From assembly GCA_948688495.1 (NCBI GenBank), contig CAPQSW010000063.1, forward strand, positions 1 to 7,501: a stretch of DNA of 7,501 nucleotides, read 5' to 3'. Source of the stretch: an uncultured Lachnospiraceae bacterium. Its GTDB lineage: Bacteria > Bacillota > Clostridia > Lachnospirales > Lachnospiraceae. Of the stretch, positions 1 to 5,134 are shown piece by piece. The notes under the pieces were generated by a model. The model worked only from the letters and a program-made list of their open reading frames with translations. It was not told the origin of the DNA and searched no databases. How positions within the stretch are numbered: the stretch's first letter is position 1; the number at the start of each line of letters is the position of its first letter. The translations under genes were made by a program, and so were the position numbers.

Positions 1-648
1 GGGATCTATCATTGTGCCAATGATATGGGGGCGAATCTGGGAATGAGCAGAGAAGGCTACCTTTCCATCGGGAAAGATGACAGCCGTTTGTGGTGCTATC
101 ATTACTTTCTGGCAGATCCTTCACAGAAACAGGCTATTACCGAGGCTTTGGAACAGATCTGGGGCGGGGATGTCCATGTCCATGAAAATTCATGGCCGGG
201 ACTGTTTGGGATTATTTCTGCCATGCATATGCTGATTCTTTTCCTGTATGGAGTGAGCGCTGCATTTATCTTTGTCGTGACTGGAATGGCAGGAACAAAG
301 ATTCTGGATGCGGAGCAGAAGGATATGGGAATCTATAAATCCATCGGATGTTCTGTTAGGATGCTTCGATTCTCCTTTGCTTTCCGCTTTGGAATTGTGG
401 CAGCAGTCGGGGCAGTGATCGGGACGCTGGCTGCTATGGGATTCACAGACCCTGTGGTATCCACTGTTATGCGGCTGGCAGGAATCAGTAATTTCGCATC
501 GGGGAACACGCCTGGAAGCGTCCTCCTTCCGGGGAGTATGGTAATACTTTTATTCTTTGGGTTCGCCTGGCTGTTATCAGGCAGGATCAGAAGCCCTAAA
601 GGATACCTGTATGGCCATATGGCCAGGACTAAGGAAAGGAGGACATGA
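1..648 (+). CDS. ABC transporter permease, FtsX/MacB family (C-terminal part, 5' end outside the window)
   Basis: The reading frame is open from the first base of the window, so the gene begins upstream; the first internal ATG (25) is not a credible start. About 215 residues are visible. A soluble extracytoplasmic stretch comes first, then three hydrophobic segments, roughly LFGIISAMHMLILFLYGV onward, FRFGIVAAVGAVIGTLAAMG, and SVLLPGSMVILLFFGFAWLL. Between the first two lies EQKDMGIYKSIGCSVRMLR, the cytoplasmic signature of FtsX-type permeases (compare E-x-GI-x-K-x-IG-x-S). Family members sit in the membrane and couple an ATPase to export, lipoprotein or peptide handling, or antimicrobial peptide resistance; the substrate cannot be read here. 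The C-terminus is short and basic. The stop overlaps a possible downstream start (ATGA at 645-648), as expected in an ABC operon, but no intact ATPase gene follows. Confidence 0.88.
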   Translation, partial: GIYHCANDMGANLGMSREGYLSIGKDDSRLWCYHYFLADPSQKQAITEALEQIWGGDVHVHENSWPGLFGIISAMHMLILFLYGVSAAFIFVVTGMAGTKILDAEQKDMGIYKSIGCSVRMLRFSFAFRFGIVAAVGAVIGTLAAMGFTDPVVSTVMRLAGISNFASGNTPGSVLLPGSMVILLFFGFAWLLSGRIRSPKGYLYGHMARTKERRT

Positions 649-671
649 ATGTGTTGACAGCGGAAACATGA
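645..671 (+). pseudogene. Stub of a coupled downstream gene, possibly an ABC ATPase start
   Basis: A strong Shine-Dalgarno sequence (AAAGGAGG, 635-642) lies at the very end of the permease gene but serves no long ORF. The frame opened by ATG 645, or better by GTG 651 (8 nt after the GGAGG), reads MNVLTAET and stops at TGA 669-671. A beginning of the form (M)LTAE- resembles the usual N-terminus of ABC transporter ATP-binding subunits, which often follow FtsX permeases. I infer that a translationally coupled gene once started here and was removed by deletion or rearrangement. Eight codons are too few to prove homology; it could be a chance reading. Confidence 0.3.
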
Positions 672-683
672 AAGGTTTTGTAT
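654..683 (+). promoter_or_regulatory. Possible sigma-A promoter for the first lipoprotein gene
   Basis: A perfect -35 hexamer TTGACA (654-659) is followed after 18 nt by TTGTAT (678-683), only a 3/6 match to TATAAT. The position, about 125 bp upstream of the lipoprotein start, is reasonable, but the weak -10 makes this tentative. Confidence 0.25.
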
Positions 684-749
684 CAGACAGGAAAACTGAG
701 ACGGAAGGCAAACAGGAATGAAGACAGGCAAGAATAAGGAAACGCCACA

Positions 750-782
750 AGGGTATACCATTATGCCCTGAAAAAATGGGCA
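750..782 (+). other. Leader hairpin with two alternative pairings upstream of the lipoprotein gene
   Basis: AGGGTATA (750-757) can pair with TATGCCCT (762-769), giving 8 bp with one G-U pair and a CCAT loop. TGCCC (764-768) can instead pair with GGGCA (778-782). The two pairings compete for the same bases. The structure lies just before the ribosome binding site (789-797) of the lipoprotein gene. No U-tract follows, so it is not a terminator. It may be chance. Confidence 0.25.
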
Positions 783-808
783 GTAATCAAGGAAAGGATG
801 AAAATAAG

Positions 809-1483
809 ATGAAAAACAACTACTACAGAACAAATATGGGCAAAAGGATAATGGGATTGATGGCAGTCATGGCACTTTCTGCTTCACTTTTGGCAGGGTG
901 CGGCCAGAGTAATAGAGATGCGGAAAGTGTAAGGGACACTGTATCCATCGGAGAGGAGAGGACGGAAGCACAAAGACCGGAAAGCAATACCGGAACAGGC
1001 GATTTTTCTGAAAATAGTACAGATACAGAGAATATGGAAAATCAGACTGGCGGGGATCAGACAACGGAAAGTGGAGGTACACAGCTGGAAGTCCGGTTCG
1101 GGTATAGCGGTGAGCCATTTATGATGACGCTTTTAGAGAATGAGACTGCCGCAGCTATTGCGAGGTATGTAGGAACTTCTGACTGGAGGCTTCCTATCTA
1201 TGAACGGGATACAGATGCAGACTACAGCGTGCTGCAGTATTATGACATCCCCAGCAGGTATGAGATTCCCTCCAATTCAGAAACGGTGACAGGAGCAAAG
1301 GCAGGAGATGTATTTTATTCTGATCCGAACCGCATCGTATTATTTTACCATGATGCAGAGATTTCAGCAGAATATACAAAGATCGGCACATTTGAGGCGA
1401 CTGAAGAATTTATAACGGCAGTGGAAGAAAATCCGGTACTGGAGGGATGGGGAAATAAGATTATCCAGATTTCACAGCCGTAA
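809..1483 (+). CDS. Lipoprotein with divergent cyclophilin-like fold domain
   Basis: I place the start at ATG 809 (224 aa) and not at the in-frame ATG 776, because GGAAAGG (791-797) precedes it and the signal peptide then has normal geometry: a basic N-region, a hydrophobic core at about 14-29, and a lipobox LLAGC with Cys31 as the lipidated residue. The protein should therefore be anchored on the outer face of the membrane. Residues 32-91 are a polar, Asp/Glu/Thr/Asn-rich linker. Residues 92-224 resemble the cyclophilin-like domain found in many gut Firmicute proteins: a beta-strand pair (LEVRFGYSGEPFMMTLLEN), then AGDVFYSDPNRIVLFYH and YTKIGTF. These align with AGDIVLYNGNQIVIFYG and YTRLGHV of the second lipoprotein at 4342. 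The canonical GSLGxSLP stretch is replaced by IPSRYEIPS. The catalytic residues of true peptidyl-prolyl isomerases are not evident, and the function is unknown. The stop abuts the next ORF directly. Confidence 0.8.
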   Translation: MKNNYYRTNMGKRIMGLMAVMALSASLLAGCGQSNRDAESVRDTVSIGEERTEAQRPESNTGTGDFSENSTDTENMENQTGGDQTTESGGTQLEVRFGYSGEPFMMTLLENETAAAIARYVGTSDWRLPIYERDTDADYSVLQYYDIPSRYEIPSNSETVTGAKAGDVFYSDPNRIVLFYHDAEISAEYTKIGTFEATEEFITAVEENPVLEGWGNKIIQISQP

Positions 1484-1885
1484 ATGAAAAGCAGAGTGAG
1501 GAATGGGTATGGAGGAGAAGCAGGAATACCGGTGATGGTAATGGAACCGGTGCATGGTGGTTTGCTGGCAGACCTGACAGAGGAAGATCAGGAAAGGATA
1601 AAGAGAGCAGCCAGAATTCAGCATTCCGACCTTGCGGTGGCTTGTACCGGATGCCGCTATTGCACACCGAACTGCCCACAAGGGCTGGATATCCCCTTTT
1701 TACTTAAAAATTATAATGAGGCAAAGATTGAGGGTGTATGGCGTATCAGTCATTTGAAAGAACTGCCAAAGGAAAAGCGTCCTGAAGCCTGCATCGGCTG
1801 TGGTGTCTGTGCAGGGCATTGTCCCCAGGGATTCCATATCCCGCTAATTTTGAAAGAACTGAACACGATGCTGGAAGAAATTTAA
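1484..1885 (+). pseudogene. Remnant of aldo/keto reductase retaining the C-terminal 2x[4Fe-4S] ferredoxin domain
   Basis: This is an open frame of 133 codons whose ATG directly follows the TAA of the lipoprotein gene. Residues 14-30 (GIPVMVMEPVHGGLLAD) are a recognisable late barrel strand of clostridial aldo/keto reductases, which run to roughly 370-400 aa. Two ferredoxin motifs follow: CxxCxxCxxxCP with Cys 54, 57, 60, 64 and again with Cys 103, 106, 109, 113. All eight ligands for two [4Fe-4S] clusters are kept. The N-terminal barrel, with its NADPH site and catalytic Tyr/Lys, is absent. The stretch normally lying between MEPVxGG and LTEEDQERI (the VLSGM-like part of the barrel) is also missing, which implies an in-frame internal deletion. 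No good ribosome binding site is placed for ATG 1484; GGAGGAG (1511-1517) lies inside the frame. It could still be translated by reinitiation as a small ferredoxin, but decay is the better reading. A terminator follows 15 nt after the stop. Confidence 0.7.
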
Positions 1886-1900
1886 TATCTTTTTATGGAG

Positions 1901-1942
1901 AGAATCCCTGTTGCTTACGAATACAGCAGAGGGGTTCTTTTT
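1901..1942 (+). terminator. Intrinsic terminator after the ferredoxin-domain ORF
   Basis: AGAATCCCTGTTG (1901-1913) pairs with CAGC (1924-1927) plus AGGGGTTCT (1930-1938). The stem has two G-U pairs and a 2-nt bulge, with a loop of about 10 nt. The T-tract runs 1938-1942. It lies 15 nt after the TAA and closes the upstream unit. Confidence 0.8.
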
Positions 1943-1980
1943 ATAACTATTTTCTATTGAAATTGATTAAATATAAGTAT

Positions 1981-2009
1981 TTGCTATTTGTTTGGTGCTT
2001 CTATATACT
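1981..2009 (+). promoter_or_regulatory. Sigma-A promoter for the sugar O-acetyltransferase gene
   Basis: TTGCTA (1981-1986, 4/6 to TTGACA) and TATACT (2004-2009, 5/6 to TATAAT) are separated by an ideal 17 nt, in an AT-rich region just after a terminator. Transcription would begin near 2016, giving a leader of about 75 nt. That leader contains a small hairpin, AAAGCA (2032-2037) pairing with TGCTTT (2045-2050), which could be an operator or a 5' stabiliser; nothing shows which. Confidence 0.6.
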
Positions 2010-2092
2010 AAATACAGGATGAAGAAAGAGTAAAGCACTGTCAATGCTTTTTCACAATCAAGAAGGAGAATCAAAGAGTACAGGAGGATTTT

Positions 2093-2677
2093 ATGACCAC
2101 AGAAACCTTTATTGAAATTATGAATTCCGGGGAAAAGATTTTGTGCGGCTCCGATGTGCATCGGTATATGGGAAAGCTGAGCCAGGAGGCAATGAAAATA
2201 ACCGCCATGATAAATTGCATTTATCATGAGCCGAAGGAAATACGGGAGCTGTTTTCCCTTCTTACAGGCAGGGAAGTGGATGAGAGTTTTGGAATGTTTC
2301 CACCGTTTTATACGGACTGTGGAAAAAACATTCATATCGGGAGGAATGTTTTCTTTAATGGAGGATGCCGGTTCCAGGATCAGGGAGGCATCTATATTGA
2401 TGACGGGGCATTGATTGGCCCGATGGTTGTTCTGGCTACTTTAAACCATGAGCAGAACCCGGAGTACCGGGGCAATCTTTTTCCAAAGCCTATTCATATA
2501 GGGAAAAATGTTTGGATTGGAGCAAATGCCACAGTATTGCCGGGAGTTACCATTGGGGATGGGGCAATCGTAGCTGCCGGAGCAGTGGTTGCGAAGGATG
2601 TTCAGCCCGGTATAATCGTGGGAGGTGTGCCTGCAAAGATACTCAAAAAGGTGGAAGCAGATAGCCGGGTGAGTTGA
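2093..2677 (+). CDS. Sugar O-acetyltransferase, maltose/galactoside acetyltransferase type (left-handed beta-helix)
   Basis: The product is 194 aa, normal length for the Maa/LacA group. The start is fixed by AGGAGG (2082-2087), 5 nt before the ATG. Residues 1-60 form the alpha-helical N-terminal maltose-acetyltransferase region (ending LFSLLTGREV). PPFYTDCGKNIHIGRNVFFNGGC (70-92) opens the hexapeptide-repeat helix. LNHE carries His119, the expected catalytic base. A run of [IV]G-x-x-[AV]-type hexapeptides (HIGKNVWIGANATVLPGVTIGDGAIVAAGAVV, 135-166) follows, then the conserved GGVPAKILKK tail (177-186). The family is cytosolic, trimeric, and transfers acetyl from acetyl-CoA to the 6-hydroxyl of sugars or thiogalactosides, often for detoxification. 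The gene has its own promoter and appears to be monocistronic; the sugar acceptor cannot be read from sequence. Confidence 0.93.
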   Translation: MTTETFIEIMNSGEKILCGSDVHRYMGKLSQEAMKITAMINCIYHEPKEIRELFSLLTGREVDESFGMFPPFYTDCGKNIHIGRNVFFNGGCRFQDQGGIYIDDGALIGPMVVLATLNHEQNPEYRGNLFPKPIHIGKNVWIGANATVLPGVTIGDGAIVAAGAVVAKDVQPGIIVGGVPAKILKKVEADSRVS

Positions 2678-2838
2678 GAAATCTGCAAGAATTCATTTAG
2701 AAATTGTTTATTTTTATGTTAGAGCCATGTTATTTGTGTCCGGTATCCTTATCATAGAGTTCAGGAAAGAACAGCAGGATGGGAAAGAGAACGCAGAGAA
2801 TTGTGTTTAAAAATTTTAATGATCAGGAGGAAAAAATC
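2678..2838 (+). other. Intergenic leader upstream of the DUF3737 gene
   Basis: This is a gap of about 160 bp, counted to the chosen start. I see no clear terminator after the acetyltransferase gene. TTGTTT (2704-2709) and TGTTAT (2728-2733) with an 18-nt spacer are a poor promoter match. The strong ribosome binding site AGGAGG (2825-2830) sits 8 nt before ATG 2839. Readthrough from the acetyltransferase promoter is possible. Confidence 0.3.
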
Positions 2839-3702
2839 ATGAAGACAAGAGAAATCAGACAGGAGTATTTGACAGGAGAAAGGGCGTTGTTTCAGGAGGC
2901 GGATCTGAAAATCTATGACAGCATCTTTGCAGATGGGGAATCGCCGCTGAAGGAGAGCCATTACATCGAGCTGGAGAACTGCATGTTTAAATGGAAGTAT
3001 CCCTTCTGGTATACCAAAAATATCATGGCAAGAAACTGTACCTGGTTTGAGATGGCCCGTGCAGGCGTATGGTATACGGATCATATTACGGTAGAGGATG
3101 CGGTGATCGAGGCTCCCAAGAATTTCCGCCGCTGCCGGGGGGTAAACCTGAAGAATGTAAACCTTCCCAATGCGGCTGAAACCCTCTGGAACTGCGAGGA
3201 TGTGGAGCTTGACCATGTGACGGCAAAAGGCGACTATTTCGCCATGAACAGCCGGAATATGGTGCTTAGGGACTTCCAGCTGGTGGGCAATTACTCCTTT
3301 GACGGGGTAAAGAATATGGAGATCCACAATGCCCGTATGCTTTCAAAGGATGCTTTCTGGAACACAGAGAATGTGACGGTATATGATTCTTTTATCTCCG
3401 GTGAATACCTGGGCTGGAACGCAAAGAACCTGACATTTATAAACTGCATCATCGAGAGCCTTCAGGGGATGTGCTACATTGACAATCTGGTGATGAAAAA
3501 CTGTAAACTTCTCAATACCACCCTTGCTTTTGAGTATTCTACGGTAGATGCGGAAATAACTGGGAAAATTGGCAGCGTGATGAACCCTTCCGGCGGAGTA
3601 ATCCGAGCAGACAGTATTGATGAACTGATTATTGAAAAAGATAAGGTAGATCCGGAAAAGACAAGGATCATCTGCAGAAGAGAACTGAAGGAGGCAGTAT
3701 GA
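2839..3702 (+). CDS. DUF3737 family protein, predicted beta-helix repeat fold
   Basis: The start is ATG 2839 and not the in-frame ATG 2779. AGGAGG lies 8 nt upstream, the extra 20 residues have no ribosome binding site, and MKTREI is the expected family N-terminus. The product is 287 aa, typical for DUF3737. Its most striking trait is a repeat of about 19-21 residues carrying an aromatic-rich turn followed by N/D and a hydrophobic strand: FWYTKN (56), VWYTDH (77), F-RRCRG (96), LWNCED (116), FAMNSRN (134), FDGVKN (154), FWNTEN (173), GWNAKN (192), CYIDN (212). Such a period fits a right-handed parallel beta-helix with stacked Asn/aromatic rungs, a fold common in carbohydrate-active proteins. 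There is no signal peptide or membrane segment, so it should be cytosolic. No biochemical role is known to me. The stop overlaps the next start (ATGA, 3699-3702), so it is translationally coupled to the exporter gene. Confidence 0.85.
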   Translation: MKTREIRQEYLTGERALFQEADLKIYDSIFADGESPLKESHYIELENCMFKWKYPFWYTKNIMARNCTWFEMARAGVWYTDHITVEDAVIEAPKNFRRCRGVNLKNVNLPNAAETLWNCEDVELDHVTAKGDYFAMNSRNMVLRDFQLVGNYSFDGVKNMEIHNARMLSKDAFWNTENVTVYDSFISGEYLGWNAKNLTFINCIIESLQGMCYIDNLVMKNCKLLNTTLAFEYSTVDAEITGKIGSVMNPSGGVIRADSIDELIIEKDKVDPEKTRIICRRELKEAV

Positions 3703-4307
3703 GCCTGCTTTTGAAAGGGATTCTGATTGGATTGCTCTTTGGTGTACCCGTGGGGGCAGTGGGAGCCATGACCGTGCAGAGAACCTGGGAATACGGGATA
3801 AAGGCCGGCCTCCTTACGGGAATGGGTTCCTCTGTGGCAGACTGTATTTATGCAGGAATCGGGGCCTTTGGACTGACCATAGTTTCCGATTTCCTTCTGG
3901 AATATCAGACGGTTATTCATCTGGTGGGCGGAGCAATCGTGCTGTATCTGGGAATCCGCCTGTTCTTCCGAAAAGGAGAAGAGACGGAGGTTCCGGAAGT
4001 ATCGGGAAGATGGAGGATGTTTTTGACATCATTTGCAGTAGGGATCACAAATCCGGCAGCAATCCTGACCTTTCTATTTGCCTTTTCCTGGTTTGGCATT
4101 GCAGGAGGCTGCACAAAAGGGAATGGCTGGCTGGTAGTTCTGGGAGTGTTTCTTGGAACCTGGCTCTGGTGGGGAGGACTTACTGCTGCAGTTTCCCTGG
4201 CCAGAAAAAAGAAGTTAAAAAACAGTTTTCAGAGGGTGAACCGGATTTTCGGGGTAGTGCTAAGCCTGTTCGGAGTCCTTGTCTTTATAAGGGCACTCCC
4301 TATGTGA
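3699..4307 (+). CDS. LysE/RhtB family amino acid exporter-like membrane protein
   Basis: The product is 202 aa, the normal length of LysE-family translocators. The start overlaps the DUF3737 stop by ATGA, with AAGGAGG (3688-3694) 4 nt upstream. Six hydrophobic segments are visible at about 4-24, 36-62, 69-90, 108-136, 143-167 and 181-199. Family marks include the glycine/proline-rich first helix (GLLFGVPVGAVGAM, 11-24), GSSVAD (43-48) near the start of helix 2, and the GITNPAAILTF motif (115-125) in helix 4. A charged loop (91-106) links helices 3 and 4. Proteins of this family export amino acids or related small metabolites using the proton gradient. Tight linkage to DUF3737 and a nearby C-S lyase gene makes a sulfur amino acid or similar amine a reasonable guess, but the substrate is not determined by sequence. 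Confidence 0.88.
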   Translation: MSLLLKGILIGLLFGVPVGAVGAMTVQRTWEYGIKAGLLTGMGSSVADCIYAGIGAFGLTIVSDFLLEYQTVIHLVGGAIVLYLGIRLFFRKGEETEVPEVSGRWRMFLTSFAVGITNPAAILTFLFAFSWFGIAGGCTKGNGWLVVLGVFLGTWLWWGGLTAAVSLARKKKLKNSFQRVNRIFGVVLSLFGVLVFIRALPM

Positions 4308-4341
4308 AACGATAACATAGAAAAAGAGGAGCAGATAGGAT

Positions 4342-5040
4342 ATGAAAAAATTTTGCGCTTTGCTGTGCGTTGTGACAGTTATATTTTCGATGGCAGCATG
4401 TGGAAATATACAGGCACAGACGCCTGTTGACCAGGCAGAATCTCCCCTGGAAGAAGGGACACCTCTGTCTGATCTTTCTGAAAGATCAGAGAATGCAGAT
4501 GTGCAATCCGAGGCTATGGATTCCATGGAAACTAAGGCGGAGGGAATGCAGCCGGACACCATTTCCGATGAGGTAGCAAACATGACAGAATCAGCAGTAG
4601 ATACGGGGAATGGGGAAGCTGTACCGGAAACGGAAATGAGTGAAATGGCTGGCACAGAAGCAGATATCCAAAATGGAGCAGAGGAGGCTGTAATGAATAT
4701 GAAGGTACAGGTTGGCGATGTAGTATTTTCAGCCACATTAGAAGAAAATGAGGCAGTAGCTTCGTTTGTGGAAATGATGCGGGAAAATCCGGTGAGCATT
4801 CAGATGAGTGACTATTCCGACTTTGAAAAGGTGGGTTCTTTGGGAACAAGCCTTCCCGTAAACAACAGTCAGACCACAACCCATGCAGGAGATATTGTCT
4901 TATATAATGGAAACCAGATCGTTATATTTTATGGCTCCAATTCGTGGAGTTATACAAGACTGGGGCATGTGGATGATTTGACCGGTTGGGAGGAAGCCCT
5001 TGGAAGCGGGGATGTGACGGTGACATTCTCGCTTGAATAG
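4342..5040 (+). CDS. Lipoprotein with canonical cyclophilin-like fold domain
   Basis: The product is 232 aa. The ATG is preceded by AGAGGAG (4325-4331) and lies 34 bp after the exporter stop, so it is probably the third gene of that operon. The signal peptide is MKKFCALLCVVTVIFSMAAC, with a lipobox MAAC and Cys20 as the lipidation site. Residues 21-117 are a long acidic Glu/Ser/Thr/Met-rich linker, likely disordered, spacing the domain from the membrane. Residues 119-232 match the cyclophilin-like fold family: VQVGDVVFSATLEEN, a helix (AVASFVEMM), MSDYSDFEKVGSLGTSLP (155-172), AGDIVLYNGNQIVIFYGSNSWSYTRLG (182-208), and a C-terminal strand (VTVTFSLE). Relatives are common in gut Firmicutes and their role is unknown; true isomerase activity is not established. 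A 23-bp palindrome lies within the linker coding region (4468-4490). The gene is a distant paralogue of the lipoprotein at 809. Confidence 0.88.
   Translation: MKKFCALLCVVTVIFSMAACGNIQAQTPVDQAESPLEEGTPLSDLSERSENADVQSEAMDSMETKAEGMQPDTISDEVANMTESAVDTGNGEAVPETEMSEMAGTEADIQNGAEEAVMNMKVQVGDVVFSATLEENEAVASFVEMMRENPVSIQMSDYSDFEKVGSLGTSLPVNNSQTTTHAGDIVLYNGNQIVIFYGSNSWSYTRLGHVDDLTGWEEALGSGDVTVTFSLE
4468..4490 (+). repeat. Near-perfect 23-bp palindrome inside the lipoprotein linker
   Basis: TCTGATCTTTC (4468-4478) and GAAAGATCAGA (4480-4490) are exact reverse complements separated by a single T. On the + strand this encodes SDLSERSE, and because of the symmetry the opposite strand also reads SDLSERS in one frame. 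An 11-bp arm with a 1-nt centre is unlikely by chance in a window of this size. It lies in a poorly constrained disordered linker, where an inserted dispersed palindrome would be tolerated. Confidence 0.7.
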
Positions 5041-5048
5041 AGTCCACA

Positions 5049-5096
5049 TGACCTTTGGCGGTCAAATACACGTTGCAGGCAGCGGGGTATTTGACC
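5049..5096 (+). promoter_or_regulatory. Inverted-repeat element upstream of the MalY/PatB-type gene
   Basis: GGTCAAATAC (5060-5069) is an exact reverse complement of GTATTTGACC (5087-5096). Inside the 17-nt spacer, CGTTG (5071-5075) can pair with CAGCG (5080-5084), so the whole can form a long hairpin with a small internal loop. GGTCA (5060-5064) can alternatively pair with TGACC (5049-5053) upstream. No T-run follows, so it is not a simple terminator on either strand. It lies about 40 bp before the enzyme's start. It could be a dimeric repressor operator, an RNA control element or a dispersed palindromic repeat. Confidence 0.55.
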
Positions 5097-5134
5097 CTTG
5101 CGAATCAATTTGAGAGAAAGTTTGGAGGTGCAGG

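Noticed and set aside
776..808. In-frame upstream ATG extending the first lipoprotein by 11 residues
   Set aside because: It would place charged residues before the signal peptide and has no ribosome binding site; ATG 809 has GGAAAGG upstream and a normal lipoprotein signal.
333..833. Minus-strand open frame of 166 codons
   Set aside because: Antisense to the permease and lipoprotein coding regions; rich in Cys, Pro, Ser and Phe, with no recognisable domain.
1819..2022. Plus-strand frame of 67 codons at the end of the ferredoxin ORF
   Set aside because: Out-of-frame overlap that runs through a terminator and a promoter; hydrophobic only because the region is AT-rich.
2779..2838. In-frame upstream ATG extending the DUF3737 protein by 20 residues
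   Set aside because: ATG 2839 has AGGAGG at 8 nt and a family-like N-terminus; the extension reads through that ribosome binding site.
2761..3327. Minus-strand open frame of 188 codons opposite the DUF3737 gene
   Set aside because: Antisense shadow of a well-supported gene, with no motif and no credible start.
4010..4315. Plus-strand frame of 101 codons inside the exporter gene
   Set aside because: Alternate frame of a strongly supported membrane protein.
4260..4799. Minus-strand open frame of 179 codons, Ser/Thr/Ala-rich
   Set aside because: It mirrors the low-complexity linker of the lipoprotein. Its SDLSERS peptide is only the palindrome read from the other strand.
5060..5096. Inverted repeat considered as a terminator for the upstream lipoprotein operon
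   Set aside because: No T-tract follows the stem on either strand, so it is reported as a regulatory or repeat element.
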